Assembly (NCBI GenBank): GCA_046350295.1
Contig: JAXMAR010000035.1
Span: 1-64,000, forward strand
Length of the DNA stretch: 64,000 nucleotides
DNA from: JAXMAR01 sp046350295
GTDB taxonomy: Bacteria; Planctomycetota; Planctomycetia; Gemmatales; Gemmataceae
Reading direction: 5' to 3'
Position numbers and translations under genes: made by a program. This document shows positions 19,301 to 27,893 of this stretch, one piece after another; position 1 is the first letter of the stretch, and every line of letters begins with the position of its first letter. The notes under the pieces were generated by a model that saw only the letters and a list, made by a program, of their open reading frames with translations, did no database searches and was not told the origin of the DNA.

Positions 19301-20715
19301 TCGGAGCTGAGGCGATTGAGGAGGTTGACGTCGAAGCGTGTTATCGTGCCGAGCTCGTCGGTGAACTGCTTGACGCGTCCGTCTTGCCAGTAGTCGGTGT
19401 CGGTGGTGGCGCCGTTGCCGTCGGTGGTGGTGTCGACGCGGTTGAGCGCGTCGTAGGTCTTGCTCTGGCCCCGGCCTTCCGAGTCGGACCAGCCGGTGGC
19501 AAGGCCGTTGGGCGCGAAGGAGAAGTCGACGGTGTAGGCGGTGGGGTCGACGGTTTCGCTGACCCAGCCGCGGTTGTTGAAGTCCGAGTGCGTGTGGAAG
19601 CCGAGCGGGTTCCAGGTGTCGGTACGCTGGCCGGCGAGATCGTAGACGTTGCGGGTCTTGCCGCCGAGGGGATCGGTGTCGGTGAGCGCCTGGCCGACGG
19701 AGTCCAGGAGGAAGGTGTGCCAGCAGCCGTTGGGTTGGCGGACGCCCTGGGTGTGACCGGCGAGATCGAAGGTGTAGAGCGTGGAGCGGGCCTGCTGAGT
19801 GTTGGCCCCCTCGACGGTGGAGGCGACGATGCCGCGGCCGTAGTCATCGTAGACGTACTGCGTGCGGTGCAGATTCTGATTTTGGCTTTCCGTGACGAGG
19901 CCGGAATCGTCGAATGTCCAGGATTGTGCGCCATTGGTCCCGAGCTGCTCGAAGGTCTTGCGGCCCATGGCGTCGAAGAGATAGGCGGTGGAGAGGCCGA
20001 GGGCGTCGGTATCGCTGGCGGGGTTGCCCCAGCTATCGTAAGCCGTGTCGGTCTGGGCGAGGACGGTGAGGCTGTAAGTCGTCTTGGCTTGCGTTTGGCG
20101 GCGGTAGGTGTCGTACACGAAGGCGGTCAACTTGCCGAGGGGATCGGTTTCGCTAGCGAGGAGGCCGGTCGTGGCGCTGTAGGCGTAGTCGGTCTCATTG
20201 TTGAGCGCATTGGTCATGCTTTCGAGATGGCCGTTGCCGGAATTGTAGACATAGGTCGTGGTGTTGCCGCGTTCGTCGGTGAAGGTGGCGACGCCGTGAA
20301 AGTTGGGGTCGTAGGTCCAGCTGCGCGTGTGCGAATCGGGCAGGGTTTCGAGAGTGACGTAGCCCGCGGAGTCGCGCGTGTAGCTCGTGGTGCGGCCAAG
20401 AGGATCTTTGAGTTGCGTGACGCGACCGGCGCCATCGCGCGTCCAAGTGGTCGTCGCGCCATTCGGCTCGATTTGCGTGACAAGGCGGCTATCGATATCG
20501 AAGCGGTAGACCGTAGGGTTGCCGAGGGGGTCGGTAACGGTGGCCAGTGGGTCCCCCTTCGCGATGCCGCCGAGACCTTGCTTGGCGGCGGGACTGATGG
20601 TGAAGACGGAAGGGCTGCTGGCGTCTCCCCAAGTGTGCTGGTCGAGGAGGCCGTTGGAGTCGTAATGCCATTGGTTGGCGACGACGCCGAAGGTTTCACT
20701 GGTAATGCGATTGCT
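16336..20715 (-). CDS. RHS-repeat polymorphic toxin, 5' end removed by an IS
   Basis: About 1,460 residues of YD/RHS repeats (for example YDSNGLLDQHTWGD, NGRERDFGYDHNDN) that fold as a beta-sheet shell around a toxin. The RHS core ends with GYTGREYDYTSRILYARG and DPLKFAAGDYDLYRYVGNN, then DPSGLEEE. A spacer (about 17280-16790) contains a small hydrophobic region. After R-R-F-R-S-G-G (16768-16788) comes a 140-residue toxin region with GADAVLRRLDN and YIEIFDLKTHGG, which fits a PD-(D/E)xK-like nuclease. The first 25 residues of the longest open frame are encoded by the ISKra4-family element, so the true N-terminus (signal or delivery domain) is lost. The immunity-type gene follows directly. Confidence 0.88.
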   Translation of the reverse strand, partial: SNRITSETFGVVANQWHYDSNGLLDQHTWGDASSPSVFTISPAAKQGLGGIAKGDPLATVTDPLGNPTVYRFDIDSRLVTQIEPNGATTTWTRDGAGRVTQLKDPLGRTTSYTRDSAGYVTLETLPDSHTRSWTYDPNFHGVATFTDERGNTTTYVYNSGNGHLESMTNALNNETDYAYSATTGLLASETDPLGKLTAFVYDTYRRQTQAKTTYSLTVLAQTDTAYDSWGNPASDTDALGLSTAYLFDAMGRKTFEQLGTNGAQSWTFDDSGLVTESQNQNLHRTQYVYDDYGRGIVASTVEGANTQQARSTLYTFDLAGHTQGVRQPNGCWHTFLLDSVGQALTDTDPLGGKTRNVYDLAGQRTDTWNPLGFHTHSDFNNRGWVSETVDPTAYTVDFSFAPNGLATGWSDSEGRGQSKTYDALNRVDTTTDGNGATTDTDYWQDGRVKQFTDELGTITRFDVNLLNRLSSETQAYDVPGLERTIVSSFNAAGFVTEVENGLGFVTYYEDNGLHQVWKMRDDNYMLKATYLYDGLGQGKKVTDAETDDTQEAYDGLERATSFTDASNHESQVIFDSMDQKVADIDGLGHVTKYVNDALGRQTFIVDANGGMVQKNYDPFYLAAVVDPLGNATRYANDADGRVIKEVDPLNHATTYTRDTAGRVTVIVDRNGRERDFGYDHNDNKTSETWKDSSGTTVDSFSFTFNAKNEMLTAMEGTSGYTFTFDELARPKTQTDPNGFVITINYVNASDRINTVADSAGATRQYYYYNNVNSNISPDNVRYVTFSGTGLPDLRWDFSYDKRDNVTEINRYRDLSGTTLVARSDYTYAPNGFLAAIDHLNASSATIDYFHYSQDAANRVTSEESKVSGSSSTRNFTYDNINQLLTDGFSNYSFDKAGNDVNIGTFGTANRLSTDGTWNYTWDNEGNLTQQTNISTGYVWKYEYNNRNQLTKAQRFDNSSNLIWEADYAFDVLGNRSSENLDIDGAGPTAAVLTKFAYDNNGNAWADLDSTGNITTRRLYLDAVDALFAKIGSSGDVDYYLTDRQGSVRDIYRSTGLQKEIDYSGFGWITLKTGSGPDDRYGYTGREYDYTSRILYARGRSYSVDIHQWMSEDPLKFAAGDYDLYRYVGNNATNATDPSGLEEEVTGADVDRMRELSSYVLRVGLRSQIVRCAACHNPIIMGGGSVADLPEDYQRSAMMWTRTENVADCDRAIQGMRDAESSAIETFVEGAITLLTAPLAAPLQSVRYIGWVFRTPGLRGVLWGLATDATTQGIMIATGRRDSFDVTRMLFAGAAGGTLDLAIAGGAAAWRRFRSGGASSARTSINPIAEINRNADLATEMARRAAARGRLNGTAQHFGDYAHQRFEQLNNRLNRRLIEEGSPFRVSAEEFRDATGRLVQPRAPGSRGADAVLRRLDNPGYIEIFDLKTHGGTMRLIGRSRQAEFMSRFGANAQELFRLR

Positions 20716-22221
20716 GGGTGGGCAGCTGAAAAGTTGGTGGAATGTTTGTACACAAGCCAGTGCCGGAAAGGATTGGGGGATCGGCGCCAAGGAGACAACA
20801 CCTCGTGGACACGCATCTTACCCCGCTCAAAGAACAGGAAGCCAAAGAGCTCGAAGCCAGAATTCGGCAGGTAGCGATGGAGAAGGAGATCGCCACTTCT
20901 CGGCGCGGCTATGGTGGCAAGCCGATAGAGAGTTGTTTGGCAAGACCGAAGCTTCCGCGCGGCGACATTCGTGGGAGCCAAGGTTTACGAAGAGCATCTG
21001 CGCGAAAAAACGCTATCAAGGATCGGGAGTGACCTGTCCACACTGCGGCCAGACCGCCGAGTTTCAGGGATATCGTCGGCTGCGGCCGTTGAGCATCCTG
21101 GGTCCCATTCTGCTTTCGCCGGGGCGCCTACTACTATTGCCATCGTTGCGGCGGCCTGACGCCCTGGGATCAGGAGGTTGGGCTGATGGCCAGCCGCCCC
21201 CACGCCAGCGGCGGAGGAATTGACGACGTTGGCGGGAACGCTCTGCAACAGCTTCGAAGAGGCCGCGGCGAAGCGCCGCCGAAGCTGGCGGCGTTGCGGC
21301 TATCGAGTCGACGGTGCAGCGGACCAGTGAAGCGGCAGGCCAGCGTCTGGACCAGTTGCTCCTGGAGAAGAAGGTGCTGGGCGGACCGACGGCCGTGGGA
21401 TTGGCACAGGACGCGCGGGGCCGGCACGTGCGCCTACGCGAGCATCGACGCGACGGCGTGCGGCAGCAGGCGTTTCGAGGAGGGCGCGGCCGAGGGACGG
21501 ATGCCGTATGTAGCGATGATATTCAACCCGGTCCTCGACCTGCCTCTGGGTCATCCGCATCGGCCGCCCGTCCGAACGAAAATGCAGGGCCGCGTTACTT
21601 GGTGGCCGAAGACCTGGACGAACTCGGCCTGCAACTGCGTCGCCAGGGGGCCAGGTAGAGCGAACCGTGCGGAGCAGTGGACGGTCTGACCGACGGCGGC
21701 AATGGCTTGAGAGCTTTTTGCGGAGGAACTTCCCCCGCGACTTGGTGCTGATCCTCGATTTCGGCACGTTACCGAATACCTGGGGGAGTTGAGCAAGGCT
21801 TTGTATCCGGTCGACGAGGATCGGCGTCAGAGCCTAATGACATCATGGTGTCACACTCTGAAGCATGAAGGCGGCCAGCGCTGCTCGGGGAACTGGAAAA
21901 GCTGGAGTTGCCCCCGCGAAAACCGGCTGTACGAGAACAGTATGAGGTCACACTCGGCTACGTGAGGAGCAACCTCCACCGCATGGACTACCCGACGTAC
22001 TTGGCCAATGGCTGGTGCATCGGCTCCGGTTCTGTCGAGTCAGCCTGTAAGACCGGTGGGCTGGCTGCCTGAAACTGGTTGGCATGCGCCGGGCGCGGTT
22101 CGGTACCAACGACATGTGCCAACGCGCCCTATTCGGCAGCGAGACCACGCAGTGGGACCTTTTTTGGTCGCGCAGCGTTAACTGAGAACATCTGCTCTAC
22201 CAACAAAGAAGACGCTCACCC
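20716..22221 (+). mobile_element. ISKra4-family insertion sequence, copy A (no target duplication)
   Basis: About 1.5 kb, starting GGGTGGGCAGCTGAAAAG and ending GAAGACGCTCACCC, so the ends are short imperfect inverted repeats (GGGTGRGC). It is homologous along its length to copy B at 47951-49444, in the same orientation. The flanks differ (CGATTGCT on the left, ATCCGCGC on the right), so there is no target-site duplication. The left flank is RHS coding sequence but the right flank is not, so DNA between them was lost. A perfect palindrome, ATCCGCGCGCGGAT, abuts the right end. Confidence 0.85.
20805..22190 (+). pseudogene. ISKra4-family transposase, copy A (frameshifted)
   Basis: Starts at GTG (20805) with AAGGAG upstream. 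In shifting frames it shows the zinc-binding VTCPHCGQTAEFQGYRR and YYYCHRCGGLTPWDQ (two C-x-x-C pairs), LEKKVLGGPT, ASIDATGVR, LILDFWHVTEYLG-type residues (here disrupted by an indel) and the late VESACKT motif typical of ISKra4 transposases. More than ten indels break the frame, so it cannot make a functional enzyme as written. Copy B carries different breaks, so the two could be used to reconstruct the ancestor. Confidence 0.8.
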
Positions 22222-22610
22222 ATCCGCGCGCGGATTTCGTCGCGCGAGGCTCGGTTGCCCGGTCTTCGGTAGGTCGCCTTATCGCGTGGTTGTCGAGGGA
22301 GTTGCGGCGTGGGGCGCGGATACGTCGCGATGAGTGGGTGTATGTGCGACGAGATGCGACGAAACAGCTGGCGCCTGTGGGGGCCAAGGCCGGCGGAGGC
22401 GCTGTCAATCTCCGTTGTCGTCAACCTCAGTTGTGGTCGTTTTGAGAAATGCCGGGGACGTGTGCCGACTTTTTGGCGGCGTGGAGGAGGCGGCGCCGCG
22501 ACGAAGGCATAGCGCGGCATGGGGATGTGTCTATGGACGCAGCGCGTCCACCGGCCGGCGTGGTCATACAATGCTTCCATTGGCTTCCGCCCTCCTTGCT
22601 GGACTACACG
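22222..22610. other. Intergenic, no gene recognised
   Basis: 389 bp between the IS and the transglutaminase-like gene. The open frame that starts at 22449 is only an upstream extension of the next gene. The first 14 bases (22222-22235) form the palindrome ATCCGCGCGCGGAT. Nothing else stands out. Confidence 0.5.
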
Positions 22611-23519
22611 ATGATCCGCCGATCCATCTTCGTCCTGCCCGCGTTCGTGCTTTTCGCTCTGGCCTCCGGTCCGTCCCTCCAGGCGGGAGAGGCCCGCTGG
22701 TGGAAGGGCGACGTCGAGGAGGCTCTCGCTCAGTCCAAGGACAACCGCAAGGAACTCGAGAAAGCGCTGCGCGAGGCGCCCAAGGAACAGCGGCCCGGCA
22801 TCGCCTTCCTCATCGCCAACATGCCGGCCGGAGACTTGACGACGCTCAAGGCGGCATTCCTGCTCGAGAACACGCGCCTCGCCTATGAGGCGCGCTCGAA
22901 AATGCCGTGGGGCAAGAGCGTGCGGGAAGAGTTGTTCCTCAACGACGTCCTCCCTTACGCCAACGTCACCGAGAAGCGTGAGCCGTGGCGCCGCGAGATG
23001 ATGGAGCGGTGCCTGCCGCTCGTCAAGGACTGCAAGAACATCGCGGAGGCGGCGCAGGCCATCAACGCCGGTCTGTTCTCGAAGCTGAAGGTTCGCTATT
23101 CCACCGCGCGGAAGCGGCCCGATCAGAGCCCGAGCGAGACGATTTCGAGCGGCATCGCCTCCTGCACCGGCCTGTCGATCCTCCTCGTCGATGGTTGCCG
23201 CAGCGTCAGTATCCCGGCACGCCTGGCCGGCACGCCGAAGTGGGCGGCGAAGGACGGCAATCACACCTGGGTGGAGATCTGGGACGGCGGCTGGCACTTC
23301 ACCGGCGCCTGCGAGCATGATCCGAAGGGCCTCGACCGCGCCTGGTTCACGGGCGACGCGGCGCGGGCGAAGAAGGACTCGGTCCAGAGCGCCATCTACG
23401 CGGCCAGCTTCAAGCGGACCGGCACGCCGTTCCCCCTCGTCTGGGCGCCGGGCTACCGGGACTCGTTCGCGGAGAACGTGACCGATCGGTACACCGGGGA
23501 GAAGACGAAGAAGCCGTGA
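22611..23519 (+). CDS. Secreted transglutaminase-like protein
   Basis: ATG at 22611 gives MIRRSIFVLPAFVLFALASG, a good signal peptide; the frame is open further upstream, but without a hydrophobic start. The C-terminal half (about residues 150-270) is a transglutaminase/protease-like core: catalytic Cys in SGIASCTGLSILL, His in GNHTWVEIWDGGWHF, and a following Asp in HDPKGLDRAW. Such domains cleave or cross-link peptide-type bonds, often in the periplasm. The N-terminal half is charged and helical (DVEEALAQSKDNRKELEKAL). Complete, about 302 residues. Neighbours give no clue to the substrate. Confidence 0.82.
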   Translation: MIRRSIFVLPAFVLFALASGPSLQAGEARWWKGDVEEALAQSKDNRKELEKALREAPKEQRPGIAFLIANMPAGDLTTLKAAFLLENTRLAYEARSKMPWGKSVREELFLNDVLPYANVTEKREPWRREMMERCLPLVKDCKNIAEAAQAINAGLFSKLKVRYSTARKRPDQSPSETISSGIASCTGLSILLVDGCRSVSIPARLAGTPKWAAKDGNHTWVEIWDGGWHFTGACEHDPKGLDRAWFTGDAARAKKDSVQSAIYAASFKRTGTPFPLVWAPGYRDSFAENVTDRYTGEKTKKP

Positions 23520-23560
23520 GTGGTCTTGTCCCGGTCCGGATGCGCTGGGATACTCCTCCC

Positions 23561-23884
23561 ATGAGCGCCATCACCCATCTCGCCCTGACGTGGTTCCTCG
23601 CCGCTCCACCGACCTGCGAAGTGTATCGGCCGGCAGGCCACTATACCCTGACGCCGGAAGAACGCCGCCTCCAAGTCTTCTGGCGCGACTATGGGGACGC
23701 CTTGCGTCGTTACTACGGCAACGTCGACTGGACCGATTACTACAAGAAGATGGGCTCCTCGATCGAAAGCGCGCCCTGTCCAACCTGTCCCAGCGGCAGC
23801 CGTATCCGGTTTGCTCCGGTCTTCGTGAGCCCGTCGATGCAGTGGGGTTTGCCGTCCATGCCAGCGCCTTTACCGCGGCCGTGA
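23561..23884 (+). CDS. Small exported protein of unknown function
   Basis: ATG at 23561, 107 residues. Begins MSAITHLALTWFLAAPPTCE (short hydrophobic leader), then HYTLTPEERRLQVFWRDYGD and ALRRYYGNVDWTDYYKKMG, Tyr/Trp-rich; the end is Pro/Met-rich (FVSPSMQWGLPSMP) after a C-P-T-C pair. Short Tyr-rich leadered proteins of this kind are frequent in planctomycetes, but no name applies. It starts 42 bases after the transglutaminase-like gene on the same strand and may be co-transcribed. Confidence 0.55.
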   Translation: MSAITHLALTWFLAAPPTCEVYRPAGHYTLTPEERRLQVFWRDYGDALRRYYGNVDWTDYYKKMGSSIESAPCPTCPSGSRIRFAPVFVSPSMQWGLPSMPAPLPRP

Positions 23885-24054
23885 ACCGGCGCAATTCCGG
23901 TTTCATCGATCATCGCTTCGCCTTCCGGTTGCCCGCGCCGGTTGCTTCGCTAAGATAACATTGTCTCCCCTGCCCCGCTCACCGTTCCAGTGTCATTGTC
24001 TTTGGTTTGCGTAACCCCTGAGGCCTACGACCGCAGGGTTCGCCTGTCATAGTC

Positions 24055-26916
24055 ATGGTTGCCGAGGCCGCGCGCGACAGCCTGTATCTGGTCGACGCTC
24101 ACTCGCTCATCTTCCAGGTCTTTCACGCCCTGCCGATGATGTCGAGCCCGTCCGGCTTGCCGACCAACGCGGTCTACGGCTTCACCAAGGACATGCTGCT
24201 CTTGCGCCGCGAGCGCAAGCCGACGCATCTCGTCTGCGTGTTCGACGTCGGCGAGAGAACCTTCCGCGACAACCTCGCCGCCGATTACAAGGCGAACCGC
24301 GCCCCGATGCCGGACGATCTCAAGCTGCAGTTGCCGCTCATCCGGCAGGTGCTGGAGGCGATGCGCATTCCTGTGCTCGGCGTGGCGGGCGTGGAGGCCG
24401 ACGACGTCATCGCCACGCTGGCGCAACAGGGCGCCGCCCGCGGCATGGAGGTCTACCTCTGCACCAGCGACAAGGACTTTCGCCAGCTCATCACGGACGA
24501 CGTGAAGATGTTCAACCTCCGCAAGATGAGCGTGATGGGCCGCGACGAGCTGGCGGCCGACTGGGGCGTGAAGCCGGAGCAGGTGATCGACTTCCAGACT
24601 CTTGTGGGGGACAGCGTCGACAACGTGAAAGGAGTCGCCGGTATCGGCCCCAAGACGGCGAGTCAACTCCTGCAGCAATACGGCACGCTCGACAACATCC
24701 TCGCTCATCTCGATGACTTCAAGGGCAAGAAACGCGAGAACCTCGAAGCGGCGAAACCCTATTTGCCGACAAGCCGGGAGCTGGTGCGGCTCAAGACGGA
24801 TGTCCCGGTCGAGGAGGAATGGGAGAAATGGCGCGTGCAGGCGTGGGACGGGCCGCGCTTGCTCGATCTTTTCCGCGACCTCAGCTTTCGCGGGCTGAGC
24901 GACATGGTCCGCGACTCCATCCGCGAGACGGCGCCGGTCGTGCCGCGGGCGTCGCGCGTCGTCCAGGGGAGCCTGTTCGGTGGCGAAGAGCAGACAACCG
25001 CCGTCGCATCGGCGGACGAGCCGATCGTGCGCGACGACTGGAAGGCGACCTATCATCTTGTCAACACGCCGGAACTCTTCGACAGCTTCCTCGACGAGGT
25101 GAAGAAGCAGGACCGGATCGCCATCGATGTGACAACGTCGAACCCTAATCCGCTCGACGCCGACATCGTCGGCGTCGCCGTTTGCTGGAAGGAAGGGGAG
25201 GCGTTCTACCTTCCGTTCTGCGGGCCGAAGGGAGATTGCTGCCTCGATCGGGAGAAAAGCCTGGCGGCGCTGAAGCCGATCCTCGAAAGTCCACGGCCGG
25301 AAAAGATTAACCAAAACATCAAATTCGACGTCCAAGCGCTGCGGCGTTACGGAATCGATATGCAGGGCGTGGTCAGCGATCCGATGGTGGCCGATTATCT
25401 CTTGCACGCCGGTCAGCGAAGCCATACGATGGAGGTCTTGGCGGAAAAACACCTCGGCCACCGCGTTCTTCCCCTCAGTGAGCTGATCGGCAAAGGCAAA
25501 CAGCAGAAACGCATGGACGAGGCGCCTTGCGCCCAGGTGGCGGAGCACGCCGGCGAGGATGCCGACGTCGCCTGGCGGCTCTGTGCCAAGCTGGAGCCCC
25601 TCCTCGAAGAGCTGCGTTTCAAAAGGACCGGCGAGCCGGGCGGCGCAAGCCCCCGGAGGCCCCCCGCCTCGGAGTACTACCTCTACGACGACCTGGAGAT
25701 CCCGCTCATCGGCGTCCTGGCGGAGATGGAATACAACGGTGTCCGTCTCGACGTGCCGCTGCTCAAAGGCATGAGCGTCGAGATGGGGCAGACGCTGGAG
25801 CGACTGGAGAAGGAGATCTATCGCCTGGCGGGACGGGAGTTCAACATCGGCTCGGTGAAGCAACTCCGCGACATCCTCTTCAAGGAGCTGGGCTACAAGC
25901 CGAAGAGTCGCACCGCCATCACGCGCGAGGCGAGCACGGATCAGGAGACCCTGGAGGAGCTGGCGAAGGAAGGGTATGAATTGCCGAAGGTATTGCTGGA
26001 GCAGCGCAAGATCGCCAAGCTCAAGAGCACGTATGTCGATGCCCTGCCGGCCCTGGTGAACGCGCGGACCGGCCGCGTCCATGCCTCGTTCAACCAGACG
26101 GTCGCGGCGACGGGCCGGCTCAGTTCGAGCGACCCGAACCTGCAGAATATTCCGATCCGCTCGGAGCAGGGAGAGCAGATACGGCAGGCGTTCATCGCCG
26201 AGGAAGGCTGGAAGCTGATCACGGCGGATTACTCGCAGATCGAGTTGCGGCTGCTGGCCCACTTCTGCGAGGACGACGCGCTGAAGCGGGCGTTCGAGCA
26301 GGACCACGATATCCACGCCAGCGTCGCGGCTCAGGTGTTCGGCGTCAAGGAGAGCGAGGTCAACGGCAATCAGCGGCGCATGGCGAAGATGATCAACTTC
26401 GGCATCATCTATGGCATCAGCGCGTTCGGCCTGGCGCAGCGACTGGAGATTGAAAAGGAGGACGCGGGCAAGTTCATCGAGGCCTACTTCGCCCGCTATC
26501 CGCGCGTGCTGCAATATCAGGAGAAGCTGTTGCGCGACTGCTGGATGAACGGCTACGTGAGCACCATCCTGGGCCGACGCCGGGCCATCGAGGGCATCCG
26601 CGAGCGGACCAGCTACAAGGCGCGGAATCAGCCGGAGCGTGAAGCGATCAACATGCAGATTCAAGGCTCGGCCGCCGACCTGATCAAGGTGGCGATGGTG
26701 AAGATCGCCGGGCGGCTGAGGGAAGAGAAACGCAAGACGCGCCTGCTGCTGCAGATCCATGACGAGCTCGTGCTGGAGACGCCGCCGCAAGAGGAGCGCG
26801 AGATGGTCAAGATGGTCCGCGCCGAGATGATGGGAGCGCTATCCGACCGCCTAACCGTTCCGATCAAGGTCGACGTCGGGGTCGGCACGAACTGGCTGGA
26901 CGTCCAAGAGGTCTAG
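24055..26916 (+). CDS. polA: DNA polymerase I
   Basis: 953 residues. Residues 1-300: 5'-nuclease domain (LYLVDAHSLIFQVFHAL, VAGVEADDVIATLA, CTSDKDFRQLI, VGDSVDNVKGVAGIG). Residues 350-530: 3'-5' exonuclease-like domain. Residues 560-953: polymerase with motif A (ADYSQIELRLLAH), motif B (RRMAKMINFGIIYGISAFG) and motif C (QIHDELVLE), all intact. Needed for Okazaki fragment processing and repair. Two oddities: the first exonuclease motif reads IAIDVTTS where active enzymes have D-x-E, and a 31-bp genomic repeat is embedded in frame at 25630-25660, adding a Gly/Pro/Arg-rich loop (GEPGGASPRRPPAS) between the exonuclease and polymerase parts. Single gene, no frameshift. Confidence 0.96.
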   Translation: MVAEAARDSLYLVDAHSLIFQVFHALPMMSSPSGLPTNAVYGFTKDMLLLRRERKPTHLVCVFDVGERTFRDNLAADYKANRAPMPDDLKLQLPLIRQVLEAMRIPVLGVAGVEADDVIATLAQQGAARGMEVYLCTSDKDFRQLITDDVKMFNLRKMSVMGRDELAADWGVKPEQVIDFQTLVGDSVDNVKGVAGIGPKTASQLLQQYGTLDNILAHLDDFKGKKRENLEAAKPYLPTSRELVRLKTDVPVEEEWEKWRVQAWDGPRLLDLFRDLSFRGLSDMVRDSIRETAPVVPRASRVVQGSLFGGEEQTTAVASADEPIVRDDWKATYHLVNTPELFDSFLDEVKKQDRIAIDVTTSNPNPLDADIVGVAVCWKEGEAFYLPFCGPKGDCCLDREKSLAALKPILESPRPEKINQNIKFDVQALRRYGIDMQGVVSDPMVADYLLHAGQRSHTMEVLAEKHLGHRVLPLSELIGKGKQQKRMDEAPCAQVAEHAGEDADVAWRLCAKLEPLLEELRFKRTGEPGGASPRRPPASEYYLYDDLEIPLIGVLAEMEYNGVRLDVPLLKGMSVEMGQTLERLEKEIYRLAGREFNIGSVKQLRDILFKELGYKPKSRTAITREASTDQETLEELAKEGYELPKVLLEQRKIAKLKSTYVDALPALVNARTGRVHASFNQTVAATGRLSSSDPNLQNIPIRSEQGEQIRQAFIAEEGWKLITADYSQIELRLLAHFCEDDALKRAFEQDHDIHASVAAQVFGVKESEVNGNQRRMAKMINFGIIYGISAFGLAQRLEIEKEDAGKFIEAYFARYPRVLQYQEKLLRDCWMNGYVSTILGRRRAIEGIRERTSYKARNQPEREAINMQIQGSAADLIKVAMVKIAGRLREEKRKTRLLLQIHDELVLETPPQEEREMVKMVRAEMMGALSDRLTVPIKVDVGVGTNWLDVQEV
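25630..25660 (+). repeat. Palindrome-type repeat inside polA (partner at 27691)
   Basis: GGCGAGCCGGGCGGCG followed by CAAGCCCCCGGAGGC. The reverse complement of 27691-27721 differs at only 2 of 31 positions. Here it is in frame and codes for part of a loop in DNA polymerase I. Confidence 0.8.
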
Positions 26917-27015
26917 CCGCCCGAGGGTGCGAACGCGGCGCTCCGACAATGAACAGCCGCCGCGCCGGGGTGGCATGCTTTGCGGTGCGAGCCGATGCTT
27001 CAACGAGCTCCCGAC

Positions 27016-27638
27016 ATGACCCGCAAAAGCATGCCACCCGACGCCAAGCTGGTGCTCGCCGTCGTCGGCGGCATCGGTAGCGGCAAGAGCTTGGTCGCCC
27101 GTGGTTTCCTCGCCCGCCATGGCGGCCACCTGATCGTCGCCGACGAGCTGGGACACGAGCCGCTACGCCAACCCGACATCGTGGCGCGATTGTCGAACAC
27201 TGGGGACCGAGGTGCTTGACGAGCAGGGAAACATTGTCCGCCAGCTTCGGTGCGATTGTCTTTGAGCGCCGGAGGAGTTGAAAACCCTGCAAAGCTTCGT
27301 CTATCCCTACATCGGGAGGCTTCGAGGAAGAAAAATCGAAAGCGGGGTTGGCGGACGGTGTAAGATTCATCGTGGTGGACGCCGCCGTCATCCTCGAGGC
27401 GGGCTGGACGAACGGGATCGATCGCCTGATCTTCGTCGAAGCGCCCCGCGATGTTCGGTTGCTCCGCGTTCAAGGCCGCGGCTGGGACGAGAAGGAGCTG
27501 CTCAAGCGCGAAGCCAACCAGATGCACCTCGAAGAGAAGAAACGACTCGCGGATGTGGTCCTCGTCAACGATAATGGGTTGGAGAAAGTCAGCGAACAAG
27601 TGGAACGTCTGTTGCGGAGTTGGTGTTTGACGACGTGA
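27016..27638 (+). CDS. coaE: Dephospho-CoA kinase (frameshifted)
   Basis: Last step of coenzyme A synthesis: phosphorylates dephospho-CoA with ATP. The N-terminus has the P-loop VVGGIGSGKS and VADELGHEPLRQPDI, as in CoaE. The C-terminal part resumes in another frame (ADGVRFIVVDAAVILEAGW, DRLIFVEAPRDVRLLR, RGWDEKELLKREANQ, ADVVLVNDNG) and ends at 27638. Between about 27190 and 27350 the expected sequence (TEVLDEQGNIVR, GAIVFER, LKTLQSFVYPYIG) is spread over three frames. The enzyme is essential in most bacteria and no second copy is seen, so sequencing indels are more likely than a real pseudogene. ATG at 27016 is chosen because the P-loop then sits about 15 residues in; an in-frame ATG at 26980 is also possible. 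Confidence 0.85.
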
Positions 27639-27690
27639 CGTTTTTCTCGCGCTGCCCTGGCGCGAGGACAGTTTCACGCCCGTGCAAGGC

Positions 27691-27721
27691 GCCCTCCGGG
27701 GGCTTACGCCGCCCGGCTCGC
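27691..27721 (-). repeat. Intergenic copy of the repeat found in polA
   Basis: Inverted copy of the 25630-25660 sequence with 29 of 31 bases identical, lying between coaE and rho. This is the expected place for a repetitive extragenic palindrome-like element. Confidence 0.8.
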
Positions 27722-27893
27722 CTACTTGTAACGAAAGGTTTGCCCGAAGAACGTTTTTCCCACCCACCGTACCTGCCGCCGGTCACGCGGCGCCCGTAGC
27801 CGATCTCCACACATCCGGCTGCGGTCGCCGTAGCAAAAGGGACGCCCGTCCCTGCCCATCACGAAGGCCGGCCCTGGAAGGAGAAGGTTGATC

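Noticed and set aside
16336..20790. Taking the RHS protein start at 20790
   Set aside because: The first 25 residues (MAPIPQSFPALACVQTFHQL...) are encoded by the IS left end and recur at IS copy B, so they are not the native N-terminus.
18676..20874. 732-residue plus-strand frame opposite the RHS gene
   Set aside because: Gly/Val-rich mirror of RHS repeats, no start signal; a shadow.
24025..26790. 921-residue minus-strand open frame over polA
   Set aside because: Shadow of polA in high-GC DNA; no domain and rich in Arg, Leu and His.
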